Shown here: positions 43,647 through 52,789 of the stretch, in pieces
Layout: every line of letters begins with the position of its first letter
Position numbering within the stretch: the first letter of the stretch is position 1
Assembly: GCA_965221295.1 (NCBI GenBank)
Contig: OZ244879.1
Span: forward strand, 2,976,001 to 3,040,000
Length of the DNA: 64,000 nucleotides
Direction of reading: 5' to 3'
DNA from: Bin87 sp965221295
GTDB lineage: Bacteria; Chloroflexota; Dehalococcoidia; Lucifugimonadales; UBA3495
Notes under the pieces: generated by a model
The model's database searches: none
What the model saw: the letters and a program-made list of their open reading frames with translations, nothing else
What the model was told of the DNA's origin: nothing
Made by a program: the position numbers and the translations under genes

Positions 43647-44543
43647 GTGTGGATTTTGCTGGCCATATGCAGCGCGGCTTCGTTGGGTCTCGCCAACATT
43701 GCCCACAAACGGCTCCTGGATAACCACTTCGCCGGCGTCGGTGTGCTTGGAGCGGGTTCGATCATAACCCGCCTGACCTGCGCGATCATCGTGTTGGCGG
43801 TGGTCGGTTGGCCGTCCCACGCGACGGCGCCGGCGGTGAGCGTCGGGCTGTTGTCGGGCGTCGCCCTGGGCGCCGGCCTGCTGTTCCTGTTCGTGGGTTT
43901 GAAGCTGGGCGAGGCCTCCCGAGCGGTGGCCATCAGTCAGACCAACCCGATCCTGGTGGCCCTGCTGGCTCTGCTGGTATTGGGCGAGCGGGTCGGGCCG
44001 CCGCAATGGACGGCAATCGCGCTGGTGGTTTGCGGGGCGGCATTGGTGTCGGTTGAAGGTTTGGGCCGGCATTTGTTTCGCCTGACGCCTGGCCTGACGG
44101 CGCTGGTGGCCAGTTCCATTGCGTTGGGCATTTCATTCTTCGTGGCCAAGCTGGCGTTGGACACCTTGACGCCCTGGGAGTTGTTCGGGTTGCAGGAGCT
44201 GGGGATGGCGCCAGTTTTCGCCGTTTACGGCCGGCCGGCTAACTGGCGCAATTTATGGAAAGCGCTGAGATCCCGGGCGGCGTTGGCCACGTTTCTGATT
44301 GGGGAGGGTTTGTTGCCGCAACTGGCGATAATCCTCCTGGTTTGGTCCTTCGCCCTTGGTCCGGTGTCGCTGGCCTCGGCGATCCTGGCAACGCGGCCGA
44401 TGTTCGTATTCCTGGCCGGATCGCTGCTGAGCTGGCGCCGGTTGGGGCTATTGCAGGAGTCTTTGGGTGTCTCCGCGCTGGTCGCCAAATTCATCGCCAT
44501 CGCGATGATCGTGGGCGGCGCAATAATCTTGGCCGTAGCCTGA
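43647..44543 (+). CDS. EamA/DMT-family transporter
   Basis: This 298-residue protein has ten hydrophobic helices in two EamA halves. The first half carries LGEASRAVAISQTNPILVALLALLVLGE, and the second ALGPVSLASAILATRPMFVFLAGSLL, both with the Pro/Glu or Pro/Phe pattern at the end of the fourth helix. Drug/metabolite transporters export amino acids or other small metabolites; the substrate is unknown. The start is a GTG. It follows the repeat array directly and stands convergent to plsY. Confidence 0.87.
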   Translation: MWILLAICSAASLGLANIAHKRLLDNHFAGVGVLGAGSIITRLTCAIIVLAVVGWPSHATAPAVSVGLLSGVALGAGLLFLFVGLKLGEASRAVAISQTNPILVALLALLVLGERVGPPQWTAIALVVCGAALVSVEGLGRHLFRLTPGLTALVASSIALGISFFVAKLALDTLTPWELFGLQELGMAPVFAVYGRPANWRNLWKALRSRAALATFLIGEGLLPQLAIILLVWSFALGPVSLASAILATRPMFVFLAGSLLSWRRLGLLQESLGVSALVAKFIAIAMIVGGAIILAVA

Positions 44544-44571
44544 ACCGGCGCTCGGGCGGCGCGTGGACGGG

Positions 44572-45186
44572 CTACAACGCCGTTGAACCCGGCGGGCGAT
44601 CACGGAACCTGACGCTCCAGAAATGCGCCGCGCCCACCGCGATGAAGATGCCCACGCAGTATCCGATGATCCCCCAGGATACGCCAAAGAACGCCCTGGC
44701 CAGGACGATTGACGAGATGTAGATGAAAGCCAGCGCCAGCGTGGCGTTTCGGAAGCGCCACAAAATCGCCAGGGCGGGCAGCGCGGCCAACAAGAAAGGC
44801 CCGGTGAGGATGGCGGCGGTTACGCCGACGGCGGTGGCGGCGCCCCGGCCCCCTCTGAACCTCAACCAAACTGGCCAAACGTGTCCGCCGATGGCGGCGG
44901 CTCCGCTCACCAACCCGATGCCCGAGACGGTGTCCCACGACCCAACCAGCGCGTTGCACGCCAGCACGGGAGCCGCCCCCTTGGCCATGTCCACTGCGCC
45001 CACCACCACGCCCCAGCGGGCGCCCAGCAGTCGCCCCACGTTGGCGGCGCCGGCGTTGCCATCGCCGGCGGCCCTCACGTCAGCGAACGGGCCGCCGATC
45101 TGGCGCCCCACCAGGTAGGCGGTGGGCAGGCTGCCCAGCAGGTAACCCAACCCGCCGGCGGCGCACCACGCCAGCAGCCAAAACAC
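44572..45186 (-). CDS. plsY: PlsY-family glycerol-3-phosphate acyltransferase
   Basis: The protein has 204 residues and about five transmembrane helices. Signature blocks are LLGSLPTAYLVGR, GDGNAGAANVGRLLG and GGHVWPVWLRFRGGRGAATAVGV. They are closer to standard PlsY (GSGNxGATN and FKGGKGVAT) than the 21.2-kb homologue, with Arg in place of Lys. It should acylate glycerol-3-phosphate from acyl-phosphate for phospholipid synthesis. The GTG start lies 13 bases after the ilvE stop, so both share a transcript. Confidence 0.82.
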   Translation of the reverse strand: MFWLLAWCAAGGLGYLLGSLPTAYLVGRQIGGPFADVRAAGDGNAGAANVGRLLGARWGVVVGAVDMAKGAAPVLACNALVGSWDTVSGIGLVSGAAAIGGHVWPVWLRFRGGRGAATAVGVTAAILTGPFLLAALPALAILWRFRNATLALAFIYISSIVLARAFFGVSWGIIGYCVGIFIAVGAAHFWSVRFRDRPPGSTAL

Positions 45187-45199
45187 TGGACGTGTTCCG

Positions 45200-46180
45200 T
45201 CAGGCGAGCGCCAGGTTCCCGGTCTTTACCGGGGTGCACCAATGCCGGTATTTGGCGTTGTTGCCCACCACGATGTCGAAGTACAGGCGTTGCAACTGGC
45301 TGGAAATGGGCCCCGGTTGGCCGTCGGCAATGGGCCGGCAGTCCAACTCCACCACCGGCGTCAGGTGGGCGGCCGTGCCGCTGAGGAACACCTCGTCGGC
45401 CAGGTATAGCTCGCTGCGGTCGATGGTTCTCATCTCTACGTTCAGGCCCAACTCGTTGCGGGCCAGCTGCAGAATCGTATCTCGGGTGATGCCGCCCAGG
45501 GCATTATCCTCTAGGCCGGGCGTATAAACGCGGCCGTCCTTGACCATGAAGAGGTTCTCGCCGGAACCCTCCGACACGTGCCCGTCGTGGTTCAGCAGGA
45601 TGGCTTCGTCGAACCCGCTGAGGGTGGCTTCAGTCTTGGCCAAGATACTGTTGACGTAGATTCCGCACGCCTTGATGCGGGCCGGGATCATTGGGTCGTC
45701 CACGCGCCGCCACGATGAGGTGCAGCACCGGAGCCGGTCGCTGCCCAGGTAATTTCCGAAGGGAACGGTGATCAGGGTAAAGTCCGCCGCCAGGTCCTGT
45801 AGCTTAAGGTTGGCCACCAGTTCCTCGCTCTTGTAGGCCAGCGGTCGTATGTAGATGTCGCTGGTGTGCCGGTTGCGCTCAACCAGCTGGACCGTGATGT
45901 CGCAGAGCTCGTCGGCGGTGTATGGAATGTCCAGCATGAGGATGCGGCAACCGTCGAGCAGGCGAACGTAGTGTTCGCGCATTCGGAAGATGTTGATGGC
46001 TTCGTGCTCGGCGTTCCAGTTGCCCCGGATGCCCTCGAAAACGCCCGTGCCATAGTGCAGGGCATGGGTCATTACGCTTACTTTGGCCTCGCTTACCGGG
46101 ACGAATTGGCCGCGGAAGAACACCTGCAGTTCGTTGGCGTTGAAGGAAGCCTGGCCATTGGTAGCGCCGTTGGTAGTCAC
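45200..46180 (-). CDS. ilvE: branched-chain amino acid aminotransferase
   Basis: This fold-type IV PLP enzyme has 326 residues. HALHYGTGVFEGIRG, YIRPLAYKSEE, the cofactor Lys in RIKACGIYVNSILAK, EGSGENLFMVKDG and GITRDTILQLA are all present. It makes or degrades Val, Leu and Ile from their keto acids with glutamate. I chose GTG 46180 because AGGGGG precedes it and an excellent promoter lies just upstream; the frame is open to 46249 but would start inside the promoter. plsY follows. Confidence 0.93.
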   Translation of the reverse strand: MTTNGATNGQASFNANELQVFFRGQFVPVSEAKVSVMTHALHYGTGVFEGIRGNWNAEHEAINIFRMREHYVRLLDGCRILMLDIPYTADELCDITVQLVERNRHTSDIYIRPLAYKSEELVANLKLQDLAADFTLITVPFGNYLGSDRLRCCTSSWRRVDDPMIPARIKACGIYVNSILAKTEATLSGFDEAILLNHDGHVSEGSGENLFMVKDGRVYTPGLEDNALGGITRDTILQLARNELGLNVEMRTIDRSELYLADEVFLSGTAAHLTPVVELDCRPIADGQPGPISSQLQRLYFDIVVGNNAKYRHWCTPVKTGNLALA

Positions 46181-46214
46181 GTAATGCCCCCTTATGAGCA
46201 AAAGGTTGGAGGGT

Positions 46215-46244
46215 ATTATAGCGTTGCCCGCTGGGAGTTGCCAA
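46215..46244 (-). promoter_or_regulatory. promoter of ilvE-plsY
   Basis: TTGGCA (46239-46244), an 18-base spacer and a perfect TATAAT (46215-46220) on the minus strand lie 34 bases before the GTG. From 46245 to 46519 I see no other feature. Confidence 0.6.
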
Positions 46245-46519
46245 TCCAAACGGCATTCGCTCGAGGCAGATCCAAAGGCCGGTTAGATGCCACGCGGCGC
46301 GTTGGCCTCGGCAGGAAGCCGCCTTGGCTCCGCGGTGATGGTGGCGGCCTGCGCCAAAGCAGTCATGCTAGACGTGGAACGCCATCTCCCGTTGCCCGGA
46401 TGCACGATCAGGGCTACACTCGTAGGTAACCGGGTTTACCCCTCAATTCGTCAACGCGCTGCATCAAGAAACGAGATAGGCAACTGCGCCGGGCTGGGAT
46501 TGAACCGAGGGAGGGCAAA

Positions 46520-47386
46520 GTGAACAAGCCGATGACAGAATCGCGTATCCATCGAAAATGGCGAAAGGAAACAAAGGAGCGCATACGGGGCGCCCAGAAA
46601 TCACAAATCGTCAAAACTTTGCAGATCCTCGAGACCCGGGTTGAAGAATGGCAAAACTGCCTGCCAGGATGGCTCGGTTGTCCGGCCATAAATTGCGACG
46701 CGGCCAACATGCGCAAAGCGGAAGCGGCCATTTCCGTGGCGATGGCGATTCCGCAACACCTCCGAATCATCACGGAGCTGGCAACGGCCGGCCTTGACGG
46801 ACCTCTGGGCAACCAAACCAGATCCGCCGAAGAACTCTATGTGAACATGGAATGGCTGCGGAGGTTTGACAACCCAGGGCGGCTATCTAAGCGATTTGAG
46901 GATTGGAACAGCGTACAGCGCGCCAAGACTCATTCCAATACGGGCTTTCGCAACGCCTCGATCAAGAACACAAAGGCCAAATATCCCGACAAAGAGGATT
47001 GGGGACCTGACGGTTGGGCGCGACCCGATCCCAAAAAGGGCCGCATCAACCAAGCCGGCCGCGCCGTCCAGGTAATCAAGGCAGTGCGGCATGAAAACGC
47101 CGGCGACCAATCCCTCGAATTTGAACCCTCAGAGTTGGATGACGAACGCATCGTGTTCAATGCCGTCCTGAACTCCATGTCCCATGGCAACACGACGTTC
47201 AGCACATTGATTTACGCTGATTCGATAACCGCAGATATGGCCGCAATTTTCTGCTATTGGGCTTTGCAAAGCTGCTGGCTTCAGTTGCTCACGTTGACCG
47301 ATGGCATTAGCCCCAGCCCACCCGAGGAAGCCGCCAGAAAACGGATTGATGAAGTCGCTGGCCGCTTACGCCTACTGTGGGAGTAA
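46520..47386 (+). CDS. hypothetical protein, possibly DUF5677-like
   Basis: This 288-residue protein is mainly helical with no signal peptide. A basic N-terminus (RIHRKWRKETKERIRG) is followed by a helix with RSAEELYVNMEWLRRF and a later stretch NAVLNSMSHGNTTFSTL, which resembles the S-x2-HG element of DUF5677 proteins. I am not sure of that link. GAGGG lies 5-10 bases before the GTG start. Codon use is less GC-biased than in neighbouring genes, which hints at acquisition. The function is unknown. Confidence 0.6.
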   Translation: MNKPMTESRIHRKWRKETKERIRGAQKSQIVKTLQILETRVEEWQNCLPGWLGCPAINCDAANMRKAEAAISVAMAIPQHLRIITELATAGLDGPLGNQTRSAEELYVNMEWLRRFDNPGRLSKRFEDWNSVQRAKTHSNTGFRNASIKNTKAKYPDKEDWGPDGWARPDPKKGRINQAGRAVQVIKAVRHENAGDQSLEFEPSELDDERIVFNAVLNSMSHGNTTFSTLIYADSITADMAAIFCYWALQSCWLQLLTLTDGISPSPPEEAARKRIDEVAGRLRLLWE

Positions 47387-47504
47387 ACGGGATCCGCCAG
47401 TGATCTTGGCGGGGCCCCTCGCGGCGGCGGATTGCGGCGTTCCTCACGCCGTCTAATTGGCGCCTTTCCTTTCGCGATTGGGGCGCCCCCCGGTTGGCCC
47501 AGTA

Positions 47505-47535
47505 TTGACATTTCGGTAGCGTGGGGGTGTAGAAT
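47505..47535 (+). promoter_or_regulatory. candidate promoter of the bifunctional-nuclease gene
   Basis: TTGACA (47505-47510), a 19-base spacer and TAGAAT (47530-47535) lie 75 bases before the start. Confidence 0.45.
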
Positions 47536-47609
47536 CAAATCGGCCGGTCGGCCTAGTTCGGCCCGGTTGCCAACCTGCGCCGGACGCAGTCATTGGAGTG
47601 ATGCAGCAG

Positions 47610-48149
47610 ATGCGTGAACTGGTAATCGACAGCATCCGGATTAGCCAGATGAACTACCAACGGGTGGTGGTTCTCAAAGAGCTGGCGACAGACCTGTTTC
47701 TGCTGATTTGGATCGGCCCCACCGAAGCGGAAGCCATCGCTGTAAAGATGCAGGGCATGACGGTTCCCCGCCCGTTGACGCACGATCTGCTGGTGGACTT
47801 CGTGGAGTCCGTCGGCGGCTCATTCGAACACATCCTAGTCAGCGACCTGCAGAACGAAACCTTCTACGCCCGCATCGTGATCAAGATCGGCGACAAGATG
47901 CACGAAATCGACTCTCGACCCAGCGACGCCATGGCCGTGGCGGTCAGGGCGGGAGCGCCCATCTACGTGTCCGACCAGGTGATGGAACAGGCGGCCATAT
48001 CCATGGACGAGGAAACGGGCCAGCCGGCGGCATCCCCGGGCGGCGGCGAAAGCGCTCCGGTCGAGGTGACCGAGGAGGAACTGCAGGGGTTGTCCGCCTT
48101 TACTGACCTCATCAATGAACTGGACATGGAAGACTTCGACCGCAAGTAG
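47610..48149 (+). CDS. bifunctional nuclease family protein (DUF151)
   Basis: This 179-residue protein opens MRELVIDSIRISQMNYQRVV, continues with the VLKE and LPIWIGxxEAxAI pattern (here LLIWIGPTEAEAIAVKM) and RPLTHDLL, and has SRPSDAMAVAVRAGAPIYVS, all typical of the BFN/DUF151 family. Plant and archaeal relatives have RNase/DNase activity; the bacterial role is unclear. The acidic C-terminus (VTEEELQGLSAF) is usual. A GGAG lies 11 bases upstream; 47601 is an alternative start. A terminator follows. Confidence 0.9.
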   Translation: MRELVIDSIRISQMNYQRVVVLKELATDLFLLIWIGPTEAEAIAVKMQGMTVPRPLTHDLLVDFVESVGGSFEHILVSDLQNETFYARIVIKIGDKMHEIDSRPSDAMAVAVRAGAPIYVSDQVMEQAAISMDEETGQPAASPGGGESAPVEVTEEELQGLSAFTDLINELDMEDFDRK

Positions 48150-48194
48150 TGGGAGTCAGTGGCTGTCGCATCAAATGCCCGCGAATTCCAACGC

Positions 48195-48224
48195 AGCCCC
48201 GGCCTTGAAGTGGCGGGGCTTTTT
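48195..48224 (+). terminator. intrinsic terminator between the DUF151 gene and atp operon
   Basis: AGCCCCG (48195-48201) pairs with CGGGGCT (48214-48220) and TTTTT follows. Confidence 0.85.
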
Positions 48225-48259
48225 CGTAACTCCAGTTACGCTTTCTGCAAAATCGCTGA

Positions 48260-48288
48260 TTGACACGTTGGAAAACCGATGCTACCAT
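48260..48288 (+). promoter_or_regulatory. promoter of the atp operon
   Basis: TTGACA (48260-48265), a 17-base spacer and TACCAT (48283-48288) lie between the upstream terminator and the atpI start at 48310. Confidence 0.55.
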
Positions 48289-48309
48289 GCCTGCCGTTTG
48301 GAATCGGAA

Positions 48310-48588
48310 ATGCCGCCATGGTTGATAGTTGCCCTGCGGCTCACCGGCTTGGGATGGTACATCGCCACGTGCATCGTTTTGGGCATAATTGGAGGCCTAT
48401 GGTTGGGCAAACTGACCGGGCAGGTAGCGTTGCTGGTTCTGGCGGGAACGATTCTAGGCAGCATTGTAGCTTTCTATGGGGTGTACCGGATGGTTCTCCC
48501 CGCAATCTACGGTTCCCGGCGGCGCCCACCGGGCGTCTCTCCGCCGTCGCGCCGGGATTCTAACCACGGAGGCAACGGCAAGTCGTGA
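48310..48588 (+). CDS. atpI: AtpI-like membrane protein
   Basis: The protein has 92 residues and two transmembrane helices (about 5-30 and 36-60), with GLWLGKLTGQ between them, followed by a basic Ser/Pro-rich tail. Position before atpB and topology match AtpI/AtpZ, which helps assemble the c-ring or carries Mg or Ca. Sequence similarity alone is weak. Met 48310 is where the hydrophobic part starts. Its TGA overlaps the GTG of atpB by the GTGA arrangement. Confidence 0.75.
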   Translation: MPPWLIVALRLTGLGWYIATCIVLGIIGGLWLGKLTGQVALLVLAGTILGSIVAFYGVYRMVLPAIYGSRRRPPGVSPPSRRDSNHGGNGKS

Positions 48589-49670
48589 CGGGCAAACGTA
48601 TATTGCTGCTGATTGGCATCGCGTCGGCGGTTCTGCTGATCGTGGGGTTCGTGGTAGGCGCCGTGGGCTCCCGCATGTTCGGCATTGGCGACCCGTTCCT
48701 GTCCCAGCCCGGCATCCACCTGCCTCCCGACCCGATATTTCCCGCCTCCGTTCGCAACAGCGCGGTGGGCTATCGGGTGGCAGACAAGAAATCCGCCGAC
48801 AAAAGCGAGGCGAAGACGGCTCAGGACGGCTCCGCCGGCCATGGCGATTCCTCCAGCGGCGATTCGTCCAGCAGCGACTCCTCCAGCATGGAAGGCGCCG
48901 AGAAGGACGGCGCGGAAGAAGAACATCACGGCTTGGGCCTGATGCAATTCGCCGTCACCAACACCATGCTGTCGGCGTGGTTGACCAGCATCATAATGCT
49001 GGTGTTCTTCGTTGGCGGGGCGCGGAACCCCAAATTGATTCCGGGCCGCCTGCAGGCGCTGGTGGAGATGCTGTTTGAGCTGGTGCTCAACTTCGCTTCC
49101 AGCATCCTGGGCCCCGAGATGGGCCGCCGGGCCTTCCCGATAGTCGCCACCATCTTCTTCTTCGTCCTGTTCAACGCCTGGATCGCCATCTTCCTGATCC
49201 CCATCTACCAGGCGGTGGGCTTTGGCGCCAACGTGGACGGCGAATTCAAACTCGCCACTCACCTGGTGCGCCCGGCCGGAACCGACCTCAACATGCCCCT
49301 GGCCCTGGCGCTCATCTCCTTCGTGTTCGTGGAATACTGGGGATTTCGGACGCATAACTTCGGGTATTTGAAGAAGTTCTTCGCCTTTGGGGACATCCTG
49401 CGGGGCAAGCCATCCGGCCTGATCAACGTCTTCGTTGGTTTTCTGGAACTGATTTCGGAAATGGTGCGAATCGTTTCCTTTACCTTCCGCCTATTTGGCA
49501 ACATGACCGCTGGCGAGATCCTGGTCGTCATGATCACCTTCCTGGTGCCATTCGTCGCGACCCAGTTCGTGTTCGGGTTGGAGCTACTGGTGGGGTTGAT
49601 CCAGTCGGTAATCTTCGCCGGCCTCACCCTGGTATTCCTGTCAGTGGCAGTGAGCCATGAGGAGCACTAG
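48585..49670 (+). CDS. atpB: ATP synthase subunit a
   Basis: The 361-residue protein forms the proton half-channels. The essential Arg lies at about 302 in SFTFRLFGNMTAGE, and the C-terminal AGLTLVFLSVAVSHEEH helix is typical. Residues 66-114, after the first helix, are a low-complexity stretch rich in Ser, Asp, Glu and Lys, absent from common subunits a, which makes the protein about 100 residues longer than E. coli's. The start is GTG, coupled to atpI. Confidence 0.93.
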   Translation: MTGKRILLLIGIASAVLLIVGFVVGAVGSRMFGIGDPFLSQPGIHLPPDPIFPASVRNSAVGYRVADKKSADKSEAKTAQDGSAGHGDSSSGDSSSSDSSSMEGAEKDGAEEEHHGLGLMQFAVTNTMLSAWLTSIIMLVFFVGGARNPKLIPGRLQALVEMLFELVLNFASSILGPEMGRRAFPIVATIFFFVLFNAWIAIFLIPIYQAVGFGANVDGEFKLATHLVRPAGTDLNMPLALALISFVFVEYWGFRTHNFGYLKKFFAFGDILRGKPSGLINVFVGFLELISEMVRIVSFTFRLFGNMTAGEILVVMITFLVPFVATQFVFGLELLVGLIQSVIFAGLTLVFLSVAVSHEEH

Positions 49671-49759
49671 GAAAAGCTAAACGTGGGTCCACTTGCCCCG
49701 GCGCGCCACTGCGCAGGGCACGGAAACAAGGCCACCCTTGAATCGGAGGATTTTCAACA

Positions 49760-50044
49760 ATGGCACTTGACCTCTCAATGATCACGACACTCCTGTCGGT
49801 GGGTTCGCAGGCTCTGTCCGCGGAAGGCGCCAAGTTCTTGGCTGCCGGCCTTGCCATCGCCCTGGGCGTGGTGGGACCCGGAGTCGGCATCGGCATCCTG
49901 GGAGCCGGAGCGATGGGCGCCATCGGGCGCAATCCCGAGGCCGCGGGCGCCATCACCACCAACATGATCTTGGCCATCGCGTTTGCCGAGGCATTGGGCA
50001 TCTACTCGCTCATCGTCGCAGTCATCCTGCTCTTCGTGGTGTAG
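49760..50044 (+). CDS. atpE: ATP synthase subunit c
   Basis: The protein has 94 residues and forms the rotor ring. Helix 1 is GVVGPGVGIGILGAGAMGAIG, the polar loop is RNPEAAG, and helix 2 carries the ion-binding Glu 77 in AFAEALGIY. The Gln of sodium-binding rings is missing in helix 1, so the ring should carry protons. GGAGG lies upstream of the ATG. Confidence 0.95.
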   Translation: MALDLSMITTLLSVGSQALSAEGAKFLAAGLAIALGVVGPGVGIGILGAGAMGAIGRNPEAAGAITTNMILAIAFAEALGIYSLIVAVILLFVV

Positions 50045-50048
50045 CAAC

Positions 50049-50552
50049 ATGGTTGAATTGGGCTTGAATGTGCCCTCGCTGATCAGCTACCTGGTCAACT
50101 ACATCATCCTGTTGGTTCTGCTGGGAGCGCTGGCGTACCGCCCGTTGCTCAATGCTCTGGACAACCGAGTCGACAGCATCAGGGAGAGCCTGGCCGCCGC
50201 CGACCGGGCTCGAGAAGAGGCCGCGACTTCGCGTACCGCGATCGAGGAAGAGCTCAACGAAGCGCGGCGCGAAGGCCAACGGTTGCTGGATCAAGCCCGC
50301 GAGGCGGCCGAGCGTTTCCGGGAAGAAGAAATGGACCGGGCGCGACAGACCGCGGAAGACTTCGCGGAACGAGCCCGCGCTGACATTGCCCGCGAACGCG
50401 ACGCCGCCATCAACGAGGTGCGAGCCGCTTTCGGTGACTTGGCCATCACCGCCGCCGAGAGAATCATTCGACGCTCGGTTGATCGGCAAGCGCATCAGGA
50501 ACTAATCGATCAGGTGCTGGCGGAAGGGGAGCAGGCGCTACGCCGCAACTAA
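50049..50552 (+). CDS. atpF: ATP synthase subunit b
   Basis: The protein has 167 residues: one N-terminal membrane helix (about 10-30) and a long charged coiled coil to the end, the peripheral stalk. The ATG lies 4 bases after the atpE stop. The segment after LLNALDNRVDSIRESL is the usual dimerisation region. Confidence 0.93.
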   Translation: MVELGLNVPSLISYLVNYIILLVLLGALAYRPLLNALDNRVDSIRESLAAADRAREEAATSRTAIEEELNEARREGQRLLDQAREAAERFREEEMDRARQTAEDFAERARADIARERDAAINEVRAAFGDLAITAAERIIRRSVDRQAHQELIDQVLAEGEQALRRN

Positions 50553-50639
50553 TCTGTCCGCATCATTACGCCCGGACCGTCGCCGACACACCAGAGGCGC
50601 AGCGAATCCGGGCGGCCCACAAGAGGGAGGCTGCAAGCC

Positions 50640-51179
50640 GTGGCAGGTCGTTTGTCGGGGCAGCGCTACGCTCAGGCCATTTTCGAGTTGGCCTTGGAAA
50701 ATCAACAACTCGAGCAGTGGGACCAGGACCTGCGCCTGGCGGCCGACGTGCTTGGCGACGAGGAATTCGCCTTGTTCTTGGGACACGCCGACGTGCCGCA
50801 GGAACGCAAGATCGCGGCTATCGAAGCGGTCCTATCCGAAACGCACCATCTGATCCGCAACCTGGTTTCGCTGTTGGTGGGACGCGGTGGCGTGGCCGCC
50901 ATGAGGGACGTGCAAGAAGGATATTCGCAACTGCTTGACGATCACCTGGGCCGACAACGCGCCGAAGTCACGACGGCCGTGCCTCTGGAGCCAGCGGATC
51001 TGGAACGCGTCGCGGAATTCGTGCGGCAACTGGTGGGCCGTGAGGTTGTCCTGAGCGCGCAGGTTGACGAACGGATCCTGGGCGGACTCATCGTCCAAAT
51101 CGGGGATCAGTTGCTGGACGGGAGCGCCTCGACCGGCTTGGAGCGGATGCGCCAAGCGGTGCGGACTCAGGCTGCTTGA
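50640..51179 (+). CDS. atpH: ATP synthase subunit delta
   Basis: The protein has 179 residues. The N-terminal six-helix part begins GQRYAQAIFELALE, and the C-terminal signature is VDERILGGLIVQIGDQLLDGS. It ties subunit b to the alpha3beta3 head. The start is GTG with GGAGG about 10 bases upstream. Confidence 0.93.
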   Translation: MAGRLSGQRYAQAIFELALENQQLEQWDQDLRLAADVLGDEEFALFLGHADVPQERKIAAIEAVLSETHHLIRNLVSLLVGRGGVAAMRDVQEGYSQLLDDHLGRQRAEVTTAVPLEPADLERVAEFVRQLVGREVVLSAQVDERILGGLIVQIGDQLLDGSASTGLERMRQAVRTQAA

Positions 51180-51256
51180 CGGTGGCGCCAAGTCTGGTCT
51201 ACCGCGTTCGTCACACCGTAACGGTATCCTAACCAAGAAAACAAGGAGACTCGCCG

Positions 51257-52765
51257 ATGGCAGTCAGGGGACAAGAGATAGTATCTCTCATCAAGCGGCA
51301 GATTGAGGAGTTTGGCGGCGACCTGACCCTCGTGGACGTCGGCACCGTGGTGCAGGTTGGCGATGGCATCGCCAGCATACAGGGGTTGCAGAGCGTCCGG
51401 TCCAACGAGCTGCTGGATTTTGGCAACGACATCCTCGGTTTGGCGCTGAACTTGGAAGCCGACATCGTGGGCGCCGCGATCCTGGGCGATCCCAATGCGA
51501 TCAAAGAAGGCGACCAAGTCCGCGCCACCGGCCAAATCATCGAGATCCCGGTAGGGGACGGTCTGATCGGCCGCGTGGTGGACCCGCTGGGCCGGCCGCT
51601 GGACGGCAAAGGACCGGTCGTCACCGATCGCTCCATGCCCGTTGAACGCACCGCTCCCAACGTCGTGGTTCGCAAGTCCGTGGACACCCCGGTTCAGACT
51701 GGCATCAAGGCCATCGACGCCATGATCCCCATCGGACGGGGACAACGCGAGTTGATCATCGGCGACCGTTCCACCGGCAAAACCGCCATCGCCATCGACA
51801 CCATCATCAACCAAAAGGACACTGACCTCATCTGCATCTACGTCGCCATTGGGCAGAAGCAGGGCAAGGTGGCCCAAGTGGTGGGGATCTTGGAAGAATA
51901 CGGCGCGATGGATCACACAATCGTGGTCAACGCCGGTTCCGCCGATTCCGCGCCGCTGCAATTCATTGCGCCCTACGCCGGATGCGCCATGGGCGAAGCA
52001 TTCATGGAAGAGGGCAAGGACGTGCTGATCGTCTATGACGACCTGACCAAGCACGCTTGGGCCTACCGCCAGATGTCGCTGCTGCTGCGACGCCCCGCTG
52101 GCCGCGAAGCCTACCCCGGCGACGTGTTCTACCTGCACAGCCGATTGTTGGAACGGGCCGCCCGCCTGGACGACGAGAACGGAGGCGGCTCCCTAACCGC
52201 CCTCCCCATCATCGAAACCCAGGCCGGCGACGTATCCGCGTACATTCCAACCAACGTCATTTCCATCACCGACGGCCAGATCTATCTGGAACCTGAACTG
52301 TTCAACGTCGGCATCCGACCGGCGGTCAACGTTGGACTGTCGGTGTCCCGGGTGGGCGGCGCCGCCCAGACCCGCGCCGTGCGCCAGGTGGCAGGACGGC
52401 TGCGGTTGGATTTGGCTCAGTACCGTGAGCTGGCCACCTTCGCTCAGTTCGGGACCGCCGATCTGGACGCGGCCACTCGCGCCCAGCTGGCCCGAGGTCA
52501 GTTGGCCACCGAAGCGCTGAAGCAAGGACAATACCAGCCCCTCAACCTCGGCGACGAAGTGATGGTCCTCTTCGCGGTGAACTCCGGATTGATGGAGGAC
52601 GTGGATTTGGAAAGGGTATCGGCTTTCGAGGAGCAGATGCTACGCCATCTGAACGCCACCCACCCAGAGTTCGGCCAGGCAATCCGGGAGTCCGGCAACC
52701 TGCCCGACGAGCTTAGCGAGCAGATTACCGCAGCGATCAACGAATTCAAGCCGACCTTCCAGTAG
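51257..52765 (+). CDS. atpA: ATP synthase subunit alpha
   Basis: The protein has 502 residues. The Walker A is GDRSTGKT (about 170-177), and the signature PAVNVGLSVSRVGGAAQ and the arginine-finger stretch are present. Non-catalytic nucleotide-binding subunit of F1. ACAAGGAG precedes the ATG. Confidence 0.97.
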   Translation: MAVRGQEIVSLIKRQIEEFGGDLTLVDVGTVVQVGDGIASIQGLQSVRSNELLDFGNDILGLALNLEADIVGAAILGDPNAIKEGDQVRATGQIIEIPVGDGLIGRVVDPLGRPLDGKGPVVTDRSMPVERTAPNVVVRKSVDTPVQTGIKAIDAMIPIGRGQRELIIGDRSTGKTAIAIDTIINQKDTDLICIYVAIGQKQGKVAQVVGILEEYGAMDHTIVVNAGSADSAPLQFIAPYAGCAMGEAFMEEGKDVLIVYDDLTKHAWAYRQMSLLLRRPAGREAYPGDVFYLHSRLLERAARLDDENGGGSLTALPIIETQAGDVSAYIPTNVISITDGQIYLEPELFNVGIRPAVNVGLSVSRVGGAAQTRAVRQVAGRLRLDLAQYRELATFAQFGTADLDAATRAQLARGQLATEALKQGQYQPLNLGDEVMVLFAVNSGLMEDVDLERVSAFEEQMLRHLNATHPEFGQAIRESGNLPDELSEQITAAINEFKPTFQ

Positions 52766-52789
52766 GAGCGGGCCCGTCGGGGTCAGGAT

